Below are positions 8,038 through 16,946 of a DNA stretch of 64,000 nucleotides, piece by piece. A program made the position numbers and the translations under genes. Origin of the DNA: Oceanihabitans gracilariae. Its GTDB lineage: Bacteria > Bacteroidota > Bacteroidia > Flavobacteriales > Flavobacteriaceae. The stretch lies in assembly GCF_042684485.1 (NCBI RefSeq), contig NZ_JBHULM010000009.1:156611-220610 (forward strand). The letters are read 5' to 3'. Position 1 is the first letter of the stretch. Each line of letters opens with the position of its first letter. The notes beneath the pieces were generated by a model. That model was given only the letters and a program-made list of their open reading frames with translations, made no database searches and was not told the DNA's origin.

Positions 8038-9147
8038 CTATCTAAAACAGCTAAAGTCTATTTTTAAAGAAAATACATTAGAGTACAAAGCAACACTTTG
8101 GTCGCCAATATCTGTAAATGCATAGTCTACTTGAATGCAATTGTATTTAAAACCAATACCTATACTAGGTTGAAAGCTTACCTTTTCTGAATTATCTAAT
8201 TGCAATTCATTTTGAAAATTACCAACACCACCTCTTAGGTAAATCATGTCTATATAGCCTACTTCAAAACCAAAAGAAGGAGTAATACTAGCTATGGAAG
8301 TAGAAATTAAATCGTTATTTTCTTCAAACCTTATATTTAGGTCTACTTCTGTAAGAATAGAAAAGTCATAACGATAAATGAATTTTTTAGCAATACCAAA
8401 TTGTAATTTAGGTATTGTTAGTTCTGTAGTTTCTGGTAGTTCTTGATTTTGTCCTTCAACAGCATCCTGTACTGTAGCAAACTCCTCTTCATCAATAGCC
8501 CAAGAGTTAAAGGTGGTTGTAATGTCTCTAGCCATAATTCCGAATTTCCATTCGTTTCTAGTTTCAAACTGTATGGCAGCATCTAAACCAAATCCCCAAG
8601 AGTTTGCAAAGTCACCAATAACACGACGTATTACTTTTGCATTAATACCATAGTTTAAACCTTCAAAAGGTAGTTTTCTAGCGTATGAAAATGTAACCCC
8701 ATAATCTGCTGTAGAAAATAAACTAATTCGGTCATAGTTTATGTTTCCGTCATCATCAATTAATTGTGTGGTGTTTAAAATATCATCTACTGCAAAACGT
8801 ATTAAAGAAATACCAATAGCACTATTATTATCTATAGGCATTGCAAAGGCTGCGTAGTCATAATTAGCAATGTTTGCAAAGTAGCTAGAATGCATTAAAG
8901 CAAGTTGTTTGTCTTCTATATGTACTAATCCTGCAGGATTCCAGTAACCAGAATTTACATCGTGAGAGAATGCGGTTACTGCATTGCTCATACCTAAAGC
9001 AGCAGCATCGACACCAATATTCATAAATTCATTAGAATATTTTCGTGTGGTTTGTGCAGAAACAGATACACAAAAAGTTAGTAGTAGTATAGTTAGTAGA
9101 TTTTTCAAGAATAAATTTTTTACAAATATGCTATTATTTTTCAACAT
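8038..9147 (-). CDS. PorV/PorQ-like outer-membrane protein (putative type IX secretion-associated PorV2)
   Basis: This 369-aa protein has an N-terminal signal sequence (hydrophobic core LLTILLLTFCVSVSAQ, cleavage about residue 32). The remainder alternates beta-strands as in FadL/PorV barrels. The motif FMNIGVDAAALGMSNAVTAFSHDVNSGYWNPAGL near the N terminus is diagnostic: PorV/PorQ proteins share the A-x-x-GMG/N-A...WNPA pattern. Members work at the outer membrane; PorV shuttles type IX secretion cargo, but the role of this paralogue is not known and no other T9SS gene is in the window. The N terminus may be over-extended, as several Met codons precede the hydrophobic core. It is the first gene of a two-gene unit with the DUF4105 gene. 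Confidence 0.82.
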   Translation of the reverse strand: MLKNNSIFVKNLFLKNLLTILLLTFCVSVSAQTTRKYSNEFMNIGVDAAALGMSNAVTAFSHDVNSGYWNPAGLVHIEDKQLALMHSSYFANIANYDYAAFAMPIDNNSAIGISLIRFAVDDILNTTQLIDDDGNINYDRISLFSTADYGVTFSYARKLPFEGLNYGINAKVIRRVIGDFANSWGFGLDAAIQFETRNEWKFGIMARDITTTFNSWAIDEEEFATVQDAVEGQNQELPETTELTIPKLQFGIAKKFIYRYDFSILTEVDLNIRFEENNDLISTSIASITPSFGFEVGYIDMIYLRGGVGNFQNELQLDNSEKVSFQPSIGIGFKYNCIQVDYAFTDIGDQSVALYSNVFSLKIDFSCFR

Positions 9148-9335
9148 ATTAAACTTGAAAAAGCAATAGATATTGTTTGCAGACGTTTATACTTGGTTAA
9201 AAAAGAAATAAAAGAGGTTTATTTTAGTCTTCTATTTTTAAGAAAATCAATCATAGCCATAGTTATTCCTGTTTTTGTTACGAAAGATAGAAGTGAAAAA
9301 AGGAGCCTATTGGTAGTAAATTTAAAGAGGAACTT

Positions 9336-9367
9336 TTGTTTTAGACGAAAATAGTTTGCTATTTTTA
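9336..9367 (+). promoter_or_regulatory. Bacteroidota-type promoter for pssA
   Basis: TTG at 9336-9338, a 21-base spacer and TATTTTTA at 9360-9367; the ATG of the gene is 17 bases beyond. Confidence 0.6.
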
Positions 9368-9383
9368 CAACTTATACAAGATT

Positions 9384-10124
9384 ATGCAACTAAAAAGCTA
9401 CATTCCGAATTTTATAACTTTACTTAATTTATTCTGCGGAAGCATTGCTGTAATTTTAGCAGTAAACAACCTATTTGTTGCTTCGGCATTATTTGTTTTT
9501 CTAGGAATATTTTTTGATTTCTTTGATGGATTTTTTGCTAGGAAACTAAATGTACAAAGTGCATTAGGAATACAATTAGATTCGCTTGCAGACATGGTAA
9601 CAAGTGGTTTGGTTCCTGGTATTTTTATGTATAAACTAATTACTTTAGCGAGTGACAATCCAGGTATTGAAATTTCTTCATGGAGCTCTTTTTTAGGAGG
9701 AGATAGCTTTAAGGTGGTTCCGTTAGCATTAGTAGGTTTGTGCATTACTTTGGCTTCTGCGTATAGGTTGGCTAAATTTAATTTAGATGAAGAACAGCAG
9801 TCTTACTTTAAAGGCTTACCAACGCCAGCCAATACCTTGCTAATTATTTCTTTACCCTTAATTTTAGAATATCAAAATAGCGACGCTATGAATGCTATTA
9901 TTTTAAATACTTGGGTTTTATTAGCAATAACTATTTTAAGTTGTTATATGTTAAATAGTTCGGTGAAACTATTTGCTTTAAAATTTAAAACTTACGGATT
10001 TAAAGGCAATGCCATACGTTATACCTTTATACTTTTAAGCTTGGTGTTTTTAATTGTTTTTCAATTTGCAGCAATCCCTTTAATTATTCTTACGTATATT
10101 ATTTTATCCTTAGTTTCACAATAA
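9384..10124 (+). CDS. pssA: CDP-diacylglycerol-serine O-phosphatidyltransferase
   Basis: This 246-aa polytopic enzyme carries the full CDP-alcohol phosphatidyltransferase signature D-G-x2-A-R-x8-G-x3-D-x3-D, seen as DGFFARKL...G...D...D at about residues 48-70. It condenses CDP-diacylglycerol with serine to phosphatidylserine, the precursor of phosphatidylethanolamine, in the inner membrane. The opening YIPNFITLLNLFCGSIAVILA is typical of bacterial PssA (type II, integral membrane). A clear promoter lies immediately upstream, and the DUF808 gene follows after 38 bases. The substrate call (serine rather than another alcohol) rests on overall similarity of the N terminus and length. Confidence 0.9.
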   Translation: MQLKSYIPNFITLLNLFCGSIAVILAVNNLFVASALFVFLGIFFDFFDGFFARKLNVQSALGIQLDSLADMVTSGLVPGIFMYKLITLASDNPGIEISSWSSFLGGDSFKVVPLALVGLCITLASAYRLAKFNLDEEQQSYFKGLPTPANTLLIISLPLILEYQNSDAMNAIILNTWVLLAITILSCYMLNSSVKLFALKFKTYGFKGNAIRYTFILLSLVFLIVFQFAAIPLIILTYIILSLVSQ

Positions 10125-10162
10125 AAACCTACGTGGTTTTAAAACAAAAATACAGATAGTAC

Positions 10163-11044
10163 ATGGCATCAGGATTTTTTGCATTATTAGATGATATAGC
10201 AGCGTTAATGGATGACGTTGTTGTAATGAGTAAGATTAGCACCAAGAAAACAGCAGGTATTTTAGGAGATGACTTAGCAGTAAATGCCGAAAAAGCAACG
10301 GGTTTTGTTGCTAGTAGAGAAATTCCTGTTTTATGGGCAATTACCAAAGGATCTGCTTTAAATAAGTTAATTATTTTGCCTATTGCTTTTTTATTGAGTG
10401 CTTTTGCTCCATGGGCAATTACATTGGCTTTAATATTAGGAGGAATTTATTTAGCTTTTGAAGGAGCAGAAAAAATTTACGAATTTATTGTGCCTCATAA
10501 AGAGGAAACAGTTGAGGTAGACGCAACAACAGCGCTTACTAAAGAAGAGATTGTTCTTGCAGAAAAAAAGAAAGTAAAGTCGGCTATTTTTACCGATTTT
10601 ATTCTGTCTGTTGAAATTGTAATTATAGCTCTAGGAACCGTTATAGGAAAACCTATTCATTTTCAAATAATAGTAGTAACTATAGTGGCTATTATTGCTA
10701 CTATTGGAGTTTATGGTATTGTAGCTTTAATTGTAAGAATGGATGACTTTGGGTATCGATTGGTACGTTTAGGAGAAGGTGAAAAAAGTGTGGCTACCTT
10801 TATAGGAAACCTTTTAGTGAATGCACTACCTGTAGTTATTAAGGCTTTGTCAATTATTGGTACTATTGCATTGGTATTAGTTGCAGGAGGTATTTTTGTT
10901 CATAATGTAGATTTCTTTCATCACTTTTTAGAGCAGATTCCTAGTTTTATTAGAGACTTTCTTGTTGGTTTATTGGTAGGTTTTGCGGCTTTATTGGTTG
11001 TGAAATTGGTAAAGTTATTTTTACCTAAAAAGGAAAAGCAGTAG
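10163..11044 (+). CDS. DUF808 (YedI-like) inner-membrane protein
   Basis: This 293-aa membrane protein has the strongly conserved DUF808 N terminus SGFFALLDDIAALMDDVVVMSKISTKKTAGILGDDLAVNA. It is followed by hydrophobic helices near residues 65-95, 150-170, 175-195, 225-250 and 260-285. The family (E. coli YedI) has no established function. The N-terminal start ATG gives the usual family start, MASGFF. It lies 38 bases behind pssA and may be co-transcribed with it. The 3' side opens into a palindromic repeat region. Confidence 0.9.
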   Translation: MASGFFALLDDIAALMDDVVVMSKISTKKTAGILGDDLAVNAEKATGFVASREIPVLWAITKGSALNKLIILPIAFLLSAFAPWAITLALILGGIYLAFEGAEKIYEFIVPHKEETVEVDATTALTKEEIVLAEKKKVKSAIFTDFILSVEIVIIALGTVIGKPIHFQIIVVTIVAIIATIGVYGIVALIVRMDDFGYRLVRLGEGEKSVATFIGNLLVNALPVVIKALSIIGTIALVLVAGGIFVHNVDFFHHFLEQIPSFIRDFLVGLLVGFAALLVVKLVKLFLPKKEKQ

Positions 11045-11075
11045 GCTTTTTAAGGGCTTCTTGGTTTTTCTTATG

Positions 11076-11342
11076 GATTTCTGCCTGCGCAGGAATGACA
11101 GTAATGCGTCTTTTTGTGAGTATGATTAATTTAAGTGTCTAAAATTACTGTTGTTCGTTATTCCTGGGAACTCAGGAATCAATAAGAATGATGGGTGTTT
11201 TCTTGCTGTTTTTATTCTTCTTTTTATGTGTGGATTCCTGCCTGTGCAGGAATGACAGTATGGTGTCTTTTTGTGATTCGTATTATTTTAAACGTTCTAA
11301 AATTATTGTCGTTTGTCATTCCTGCCTGCGCAGGAATGTGAC
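11076..11342. repeat. REP-like palindromic repeats, two tandem units
   Basis: Four copies of a short palindrome of the form ATTCCTGCCTGCGCAGGAAT lie at about 11076-11100, 11158-11182 (diverged centre), 11233-11260 and 11315-11342. The sequence between copies 1-2 and 3-4 is also related (GTCTTTTTGTGA, TCTAAAATTA), so a unit of roughly 155 bases is duplicated in tandem. The block fills the gap between two convergent genes. It contains no credible gene; the 65-codon plus-strand frame at 11188-11385 is just the repeats. Confidence 0.88.
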
Positions 11343-11381
11343 AAAAACTCCTGTTTTCACAGGGATTCCCAAAAGCAAGAA

Positions 11382-12122
11382 TTAAAAATCTATTTTCTTT
11401 CTACGAAGTTCAAAGTTTTGTCCTAGGTATACTTTACGTACCATTTCATCTTCAGCAAGTTCTTCTGGTTTTCCTGCTTTTAAAATACCACCTTCAAACA
11501 TTAAATACGTTCTATCTGTAATGGCAAGGGTTTCTTGTACGTTGTGGTCTGTAATTAATATACCTATATTCTTTTTGGTAAGTTGTGCTACAATACGTTG
11601 AATATCTTCTACAGCAACAGGGTCAACACCAGCAAAAGGCTCATCTAATAAAATAAAATTAGGGTCTGTAGCCAATGCACGTGCAATTTCGGTACGTCTA
11701 CGTTCTCCACCAGAAAGTAAATCGCCTCTACTTTTTCTAATATGTCCTAAACCAAACTCTTCAATTAAAGATTCCATTTTAAGGTGTTGTTCTTTTTTGC
11801 TTAGTTTGGTAAGTTGTAATACGCTTAAAATATTATCTTCAATACTTAGTTTTCTAAATACCGAAGCTTCTTGTGCTAGATACCCAATACCATTTTGAGC
11901 ACGTTTGTACATTGGGTATTTTGTAATATTAGTATCTTCTAAATAAATGTTTCCACCATTAGGTTTTATCAGTCCAACAATCATATAAAACGAAGTTGTT
12001 TTTCCTGCTCCATTAGGACCTAAAAGACCAACAATTTCTCCTTGCTTTACTTCTAAAGAAACGTCTTTTACCACTTTTCGTCCGTTATAGGATTTCATTA
12101 AATGTTCTGCTCTAAGTTTCAT
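11382..12122 (-). CDS. lptB: LPS export ABC transporter ATP-binding protein
   Basis: This 246-aa ABC ATPase has Walker A GPNGAGKTT (about residues 35-43), signature LSGGERRRTEIARAL and Walker B FILLDEPFAGVDPVAVEDIQ, followed by the switch His in ITDHNVQE. The FAGVDP form after Walker B and the LLSGGERRR signature are characteristic of LptB. It powers extraction of LPS from the inner membrane by LptF/LptG and its passage to the outer membrane; an LptF/G-type permease is encoded at 47425-48501. It is the last gene of the run kdsD-tatC-AhpD-like-lptB, with a 133-base gap upstream. Confidence 0.93.
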   Translation of the reverse strand: MKLRAEHLMKSYNGRKVVKDVSLEVKQGEIVGLLGPNGAGKTTSFYMIVGLIKPNGGNIYLEDTNITKYPMYKRAQNGIGYLAQEASVFRKLSIEDNILSVLQLTKLSKKEQHLKMESLIEEFGLGHIRKSRGDLLSGGERRRTEIARALATDPNFILLDEPFAGVDPVAVEDIQRIVAQLTKKNIGILITDHNVQETLAITDRTYLMFEGGILKAGKPEELAEDEMVRKVYLGQNFELRRKKIDF

Positions 12123-12255
12123 ATGTTTAGATCTATTGTTGTTTATTTAGCACATCTTGCTTGTTAATGCTCTTGCTTTATTTTTTGTGTACTTGTGGTT
12201 AAAAATAATAAAAACCATAATAGTATAAGGTATACACTATTAATTTAAGTAAAGT

Positions 12256-12606
12256 TTAACCTTGGGCTTCTTCTAAAGCATCCCAATATTCATAGGCTCT
12301 TCTTAAGTGCGGAATTACAATTGTGCCACCAACTAAATTGGCAATACTTAAGGATTCTACCACTTGTTCTTTAGTAAGTCCTTCTTTGTAGCAGGCTTCT
12401 AAATGGTATTTTACACAATCATCACAACGTAACACCATAGATGCTACAAGCCCTAAAAGTTCTTTGGTTTTTTTATCTAGTGTTCCTTCCGCGAAAGCGT
12501 TTGTGTCTAAATTAAAAATACGTTTGATTACTTTATTATTATCTGAAAGAATTTTATCATTCATCTTAGAACGATACTCGTTAAATTCGTTTACTATATT
12601 AGACAT
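12256..12606 (-). CDS. Carboxymuconolactone decarboxylase / AhpD-like protein
   Basis: This 116-aa helical protein has the CMD-family core LLGLVASMVLRCDDCVKYHLEACYKEGLTKEQVVE. The redox pair C-D-D-C and the following H match the AhpD-like C-x-x-C-x-x-x-H active site. Members are thiol peroxidase or reductase partners; the substrate here is unknown, and ring cleavage of carboxymuconolactone is unlikely because of the CxxC. The start overlaps the end of tatC by 8 bases, indicating translational coupling. Confidence 0.88.
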   Translation of the reverse strand: MSNIVNEFNEYRSKMNDKILSDNNKVIKRIFNLDTNAFAEGTLDKKTKELLGLVASMVLRCDDCVKYHLEACYKEGLTKEQVVESLSIANLVGGTIVIPHLRRAYEYWDALEEAQG

Positions 12607-13441
12607 GCTTTGTTATTTTATTATCTGGATTTTTTTTAGCCTCTCTTTGTACTACAATTTTTGAAATATAGATACTTACTTGATAAAGTATTAATATAGG
12701 TATAGCAACAATAATTTGACTTGCTATATCTGGAGGTGTTATGATTGCAGAAAGAATAAGCACTATTACAAGGGCGTATTTTCTGTATTTTTTTAAGAAT
12801 TCTGGTGTTACAAGACCTACTTTGGTTAAAAAGTAGATAATAATAGGAAGCTCGAAAATTAATCCGGAAGCAATTACAGTAGCTCTTACTAGTCCAATAT
12901 AACTAGCTAAGTCAAAATCATTATGTACTTCTTGACTAACCGAGTAGGTACCAAGAAAGTTAATAGATAAAGGGGTTACTATATAATAACCAAAAAGTAC
13001 CCCTAGAAAAAATAAAATAGAAGAGATTACAATAAAGCCACCAGAGTGTTTGCGTTCATTTTCATGCATACCAGGGCTAATAAATGCCCAGAGTTGGTAT
13101 AATATATATGGAAACGATATAATAAAACCAGCGTAAATAGAGGTCCATAAATGTGCAGAGAATTGTCCAGCAAGGGTTCTACTTTGAATTTGAAACGGAA
13201 AGCTTTCACCACAAAAAGAAGAGTCTTCTATACCTATTAATTGGCTAGCGCTACACAACCATCTGTAGGTAGGAAAAGCCATGTCTTTAGGACCAAGTAT
13301 AATAACATCAAAAATAAAGCTTTTAAATAAAAAAGCTACTACAGCACAAAGTACTACAGCAATACAAATACGTACTAGATGCCATCTTAAATCTTCAAGA
13401 TGGTCTAGAAAAGACATCTCATTTACATTTTTTTTAGCCAT
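12599..13441 (-). CDS. tatC: Twin-arginine translocase subunit TatC
   Basis: This 280-aa protein has six predicted membrane helices and the TatC hallmarks MSFLDHLEDLRWHLVR (signal-peptide-binding N terminus), YQLWAFISPGMHENERKH, and RKYALVIVLILSAIITPPDIASQ. It forms the signal-peptide receptor of the Tat system in the inner membrane. The first periplasmic loop (about residues 50-95) is enlarged and contains two cysteines, a feature I associate with Bacteroidota TatC. It shares a one-base overlap (TAATG) with the end of kdsD and an 8-base overlap with the AhpD-like gene. No tatA/tatB is in the window. Confidence 0.95.
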   Translation of the reverse strand: MAKKNVNEMSFLDHLEDLRWHLVRICIAVVLCAVVAFLFKSFIFDVIILGPKDMAFPTYRWLCSASQLIGIEDSSFCGESFPFQIQSRTLAGQFSAHLWTSIYAGFIISFPYILYQLWAFISPGMHENERKHSGGFIVISSILFFLGVLFGYYIVTPLSINFLGTYSVSQEVHNDFDLASYIGLVRATVIASGLIFELPIIIYFLTKVGLVTPEFLKKYRKYALVIVLILSAIITPPDIASQIIVAIPILILYQVSIYISKIVVQREAKKNPDNKITKHV

Positions 13442-14406
13442 TATATAATACCTTCTCTTATTAAATCATGTACGTGTACCACACCAGCATAATTGCCCTT
13501 GTCTTCTACTAATATTTGCGAAATACCATAGGTTTCTAAAACCTCCATAGCATCAACAGCCATTGCGTTAACATCTATGCGTTTTGGGTTTTCGCTCATA
13601 ATATCTTTAGCAGTAAGGGTAGAAAAATCATCTACTTTGCTAAGCATTCTACGTAAATCACCATCTGTAATGATACCCACGATTTTTTTGTTTTCAACTA
13701 CAGCAGTTACTCCAAGCATTTTTTCGGTAATTTCAACAATTACTTCTTTTATACTTGTATTAAGAGATACTTTTGGTTTTTGGTTTACCGAAGAAATATC
13801 TTGAACACGTAGATATAGTTTTTTACCTAAAGCTCCACCAGGATGGTATTTAGCAAAGTCTTTGCTAGAAAAGCCTCGTAATTCTAATAAGCAAACTGCA
13901 AGAGCATCACCAAGTACTAATTGTGCAGTAGTACTAGTTGTAGGAGCAAGATTGTTTGGGCAAGCTTCTTTTTCAACAAAAGCATTTAAAACATAATCTG
14001 CTTGCAGCCCTAAAAAGGAATCTTTATTCCCTGTAATGGCAATCATTTTGTTACCAGCATTCATAATTAAAGGAACAAGAACTTTAATTTCTGGCGTGTT
14101 TCCGCTTTTAGAAATACAAATAACTACGTCGTCTTTTAATATTAAACCTAAATCACCATGAATGGCATCTGCAGCATGCATAAAAACAGAAGGTGTACCT
14201 GTAGAATTTAAAGTAGCTACAATTTTAGTAGCAATAATAGCACTTTTACCAATTCCTGTAATAATTACTCTACCTTTAGAGTTATAAATAAGGTTAACAG
14301 CTTCTGCAAAATTATCATTTACTAAATGCGATAAATTTAAAATTGCTTTGCTCTCTAACTCAATAGTTTGCTTTGCCGTAGAAATAATAGAATGTATATT
14401 GCTCAA
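13441..14406 (-). CDS. kdsD: Arabinose-5-phosphate isomerase, KpsF/GutQ family
   Basis: This 321-aa protein has an N-terminal SIS sugar-isomerase domain (about 40-170; GRVIITGIGKSAIIATKIVATLNSTGTPSVFMHAADAIHGDLG, ISKSGNTPE). A CBS-domain pair follows (about 205-321; GVTAVVENKKIVGIITDGDLRRML, ILVEDKGNYAGVVHVHDL). It interconverts ribulose-5-phosphate and arabinose-5-phosphate, the first step to Kdo for LPS. A TAACTTTG box on the minus strand lies at 14502-14509. It leads the envelope operon that continues with tatC and probably lptB. The length is normal for the family. Confidence 0.93.
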   Translation of the reverse strand: MSNIHSIISTAKQTIELESKAILNLSHLVNDNFAEAVNLIYNSKGRVIITGIGKSAIIATKIVATLNSTGTPSVFMHAADAIHGDLGLILKDDVVICISKSGNTPEIKVLVPLIMNAGNKMIAITGNKDSFLGLQADYVLNAFVEKEACPNNLAPTTSTTAQLVLGDALAVCLLELRGFSSKDFAKYHPGGALGKKLYLRVQDISSVNQKPKVSLNTSIKEVIVEITEKMLGVTAVVENKKIVGIITDGDLRRMLSKVDDFSTLTAKDIMSENPKRIDVNAMAVDAMEVLETYGISQILVEDKGNYAGVVHVHDLIREGII

Positions 14407-14501
14407 AATTTATGAGTTTTTTAAGTTGTTGCTAATAAAGATTTTTTTATCTTTAATGTTGGTCAAGTAATTTCAAATTGTAGACCTACAAAATTTAGCT
14501 G

Positions 14502-14509
14502 CAAAGTTA
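14502..14509 (-). promoter_or_regulatory. -7 box (TAACTTTG) upstream of kdsD
   Basis: A perfect TAnnTTTG on the minus strand about 95 bases upstream of the kdsD start. No TTG is seen at the usual distance, so only the -7 element is supported. Confidence 0.45.
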
Positions 14510-14604
14510 ACGAAAAATTAATGAGGTTGATTATATACACTACTAATTAATAGCAAAAAGAATTTAGTGTATTTTTATAATAATTTTAATATTAAAAACA
14601 ATAC

Positions 14605-16806
14605 ATGTCTATTACTGAAAAGGACTTACAAGTTTCTCTAAAAAAATATTTTGGCTTTAGTAAGTTTAAAGGATTGCAAGAAGGTGTAATACAGAGTATT
14701 TTATCTGGACAAAACACTTTTGTTATAATGCCAACAGGAGGAGGTAAATCTTTATGTTACCAACTACCCGCTTTAATGCAAGAAGGAACAGCAATTGTTG
14801 TTTCTCCATTAATAGCCTTAATGAAAAACCAAGTAGATGCCATACGTAGTGTTTCTGAACACGATGGTGTTGCTCATGTTTTAAATTCGTCATTGAACAA
14901 AACAGAAGTAAAACAGGTAAAGCAGGATATTACCAATGGTATTACCAAACTATTATATGTAGCACCAGAATCTTTAACAAAAGAAGATAATGTAGAGTTT
15001 CTTAGAACGGTTAAAATTTCTTTTATGGCTGTTGATGAAGCGCATTGTATTAGTGAATGGGGACATGACTTTAGACCAGAATACAGAAATTTAAGAAACA
15101 TTATACAACGTATAGGTGATAATATTCCTATTATAGGTCTTACTGCTACTGCTACACCAAAAGTACAAGAAGATATATTGAAGAATCTTGGCATGTCTGA
15201 TGCAAAGACCTTTAAAGCATCTTTTAATAGACCTAATTTATACTACGAAATACGACCAAAAACCAAAACGGTTGATGCAGATATTATTCGATTTATAAAA
15301 CAAAACGAAGGTAAATCTGGTATTGTGTACTGTTTAAGTAGAAAGCGCGTAGAAGAACTTGCACAAGCTTTACAAGTAAATGGTATTAAAGCGGTACCTT
15401 ATCATGCAGGTTTAGATGCTAAAACAAGATCAAAACATCAAGATATGTTTTTAATGGAAGACATTGATGTGGTGGTTGCTACTATTGCCTTTGGTATGGG
15501 AATAGATAAACCAGATGTACGTTTTGTAATACACCATGATATACCAAAAAGTATTGAAAGTTATTACCAAGAAACCGGAAGAGCAGGACGTGATGGAGGA
15601 GAAGGACATTGTTTAGCTTATTATGCTTATAAAGATATAGAGAAGTTAGAAAAATTTATGTCTGGAAAGCCTGTTGCCGAACAAGAAATTGGCCATGCTT
15701 TATTACAAGAAGTGGTAGCTTTTGCAGAAACCTCAATTTCTAGAAGAAAGTTTATACTGCATTATTTTGGTGAAGAATTTGACAATGAAACTGGAGAAGG
15801 AGGCGATATGGATGATAATGTACGTTATCCTAAAAAGCAGCAAGAAGCAAAAGAAGAAGTAAAACTAGCCCTAGAAATTGTAGCTAGTACAAATCAAAAA
15901 TATAAATCTAAAGATTTAGTAAACGTTATTACAGGTAAAGAAAATGCCTTAATAAACTCGCATAAAACAAACGAACAACCGTTTTTTGGAAAAGGTAAAG
16001 ATCACGATAAGATTTTCTGGATGGCTTTAATAAGACAAGCACTAGTAGCAGGTTTGTTAAAGAAAGATATAGAAACTTATGGCGTTATCAAACTACAGCC
16101 AGCAGGTAAAGATTTTATTGAAAATCCGGAGTCTTTTATGATGACCGAAGATCACGTTTTTGATCAAACCACAGATGATTCTATAATCACACAAGCCAAA
16201 GGTGGTGCTGCAGTAGCAGATGCTGCGTTAATGGCTATGCTAAAAGATTTACGTAAGAAAAACGCTAAAAAACTAGGAGTGCCTCCATTTGTTATTTTTC
16301 AAGATCCTTCATTAGAAGATATGTCTTTAAAATACCCAATCACACTAGCAGAACTTTCTAATGTTCATGGTGTTGGTGATGGAAAAGCAAAAAAATATGG
16401 TAAAGATTTTGTAGCACTTATTTCTAAATATGTAGAAGAAAACGATATTATTAGACCAGATGATATGGTGGTTAAATCTACAGGAAGTAATTCGGCATTA
16501 AAACTTTATATTATTCAAAACGTAGATAGAAAGTTGCCATTAAGTGATATTGCAGAGGCTAAAGGAATGGAAATGGCTTCTTTTATTAAAGAAATGGAAG
16601 CTATTGTGTTTTCTGGAACCAAATTGAATATTGATTATTGGATTAATGATATTTTAGACGAAGACCAACAAGAGGAAATTCATGAGTATTTTATGGAATC
16701 GGAAACCGATAAAATAGATGTTGCTATTGAAGAGTTTGATGGAGATTATGATGATGAAGAACTGCGTTTGTATAGAATTAAGTTTATTAGTGAAGTGGCT
16801 AATTAG
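14605..16806 (+). CDS. recQ: ATP-dependent DNA helicase RecQ
   Basis: This 733-aa superfamily 2 helicase has Walker A MPTGGGKSLCYQLPAL (residues 42-57), the DEAH motif in VDEAHCISEWGHDFRPEY with its aromatic-rich loop, and motif III LTATATP. Motif VI reads YYQETGRAGRDG. After the helicase core come an RQC region (about 370-530) and an HRDC-like segment (about 540-620). The C terminus ends with a long acidic tail; the family core is about 610 aa, so the extra 100 residues are the Bacteroidota-type extension. It unwinds 3'-tailed DNA in recombination and fork repair. Monocistronic; a 7-mer array follows. Confidence 0.96.
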   Translation: MSITEKDLQVSLKKYFGFSKFKGLQEGVIQSILSGQNTFVIMPTGGGKSLCYQLPALMQEGTAIVVSPLIALMKNQVDAIRSVSEHDGVAHVLNSSLNKTEVKQVKQDITNGITKLLYVAPESLTKEDNVEFLRTVKISFMAVDEAHCISEWGHDFRPEYRNLRNIIQRIGDNIPIIGLTATATPKVQEDILKNLGMSDAKTFKASFNRPNLYYEIRPKTKTVDADIIRFIKQNEGKSGIVYCLSRKRVEELAQALQVNGIKAVPYHAGLDAKTRSKHQDMFLMEDIDVVVATIAFGMGIDKPDVRFVIHHDIPKSIESYYQETGRAGRDGGEGHCLAYYAYKDIEKLEKFMSGKPVAEQEIGHALLQEVVAFAETSISRRKFILHYFGEEFDNETGEGGDMDDNVRYPKKQQEAKEEVKLALEIVASTNQKYKSKDLVNVITGKENALINSHKTNEQPFFGKGKDHDKIFWMALIRQALVAGLLKKDIETYGVIKLQPAGKDFIENPESFMMTEDHVFDQTTDDSIITQAKGGAAVADAALMAMLKDLRKKNAKKLGVPPFVIFQDPSLEDMSLKYPITLAELSNVHGVGDGKAKKYGKDFVALISKYVEENDIIRPDDMVVKSTGSNSALKLYIIQNVDRKLPLSDIAEAKGMEMASFIKEMEAIVFSGTKLNIDYWINDILDEDQQEEIHEYFMESETDKIDVAIEEFDGDYDDEELRLYRIKFISEVAN

Positions 16807-16820
16807 TGAACAACTAAGTT

Positions 16821-16852
16821 TAGTAGGTAGTAGGTAGTAGGTAGTAGGTAGT
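16821..16852. repeat. Heptanucleotide tandem array (TAGTAGG)n
   Basis: Four almost perfect copies of TAGTAGG plus a partial copy, starting 14 bases after the recQ stop codon. Confidence 0.9.
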
Positions 16853-16922
16853 GTTTTATTTGTTAATCTTTTAATAAGGTTAAAAAAATAAACTCGTAAT
16901 TCGTTAATCTAAAATCATTCGC

Positions 16923-16930
16923 TATCTTTG
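16923..16930 (+). promoter_or_regulatory. -7 box (TATCTTTG) of the cyclophilin-FKBP gene
   Basis: A perfect TAnnTTTG 16 bases before the ATG at 16947, which implies a leader of only about ten bases. Confidence 0.6.
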
Positions 16931-16946
16931 CAATTCATTAAAAATT

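Noticed and set aside
9398..9745. 115-codon minus-strand frame
   Set aside because: Antisense shadow of pssA, which has the full CDP-alcohol transferase motif.
11076..11342. CRISPR array
   Set aside because: Repeats are palindromic and only four, with unequal spacers that resemble each other; no cas gene is present.
11188..11385. 65-codon plus-strand open frame
   Set aside because: It consists of the REP-like palindromic repeats and has a low-complexity Phe/Cys-rich product.
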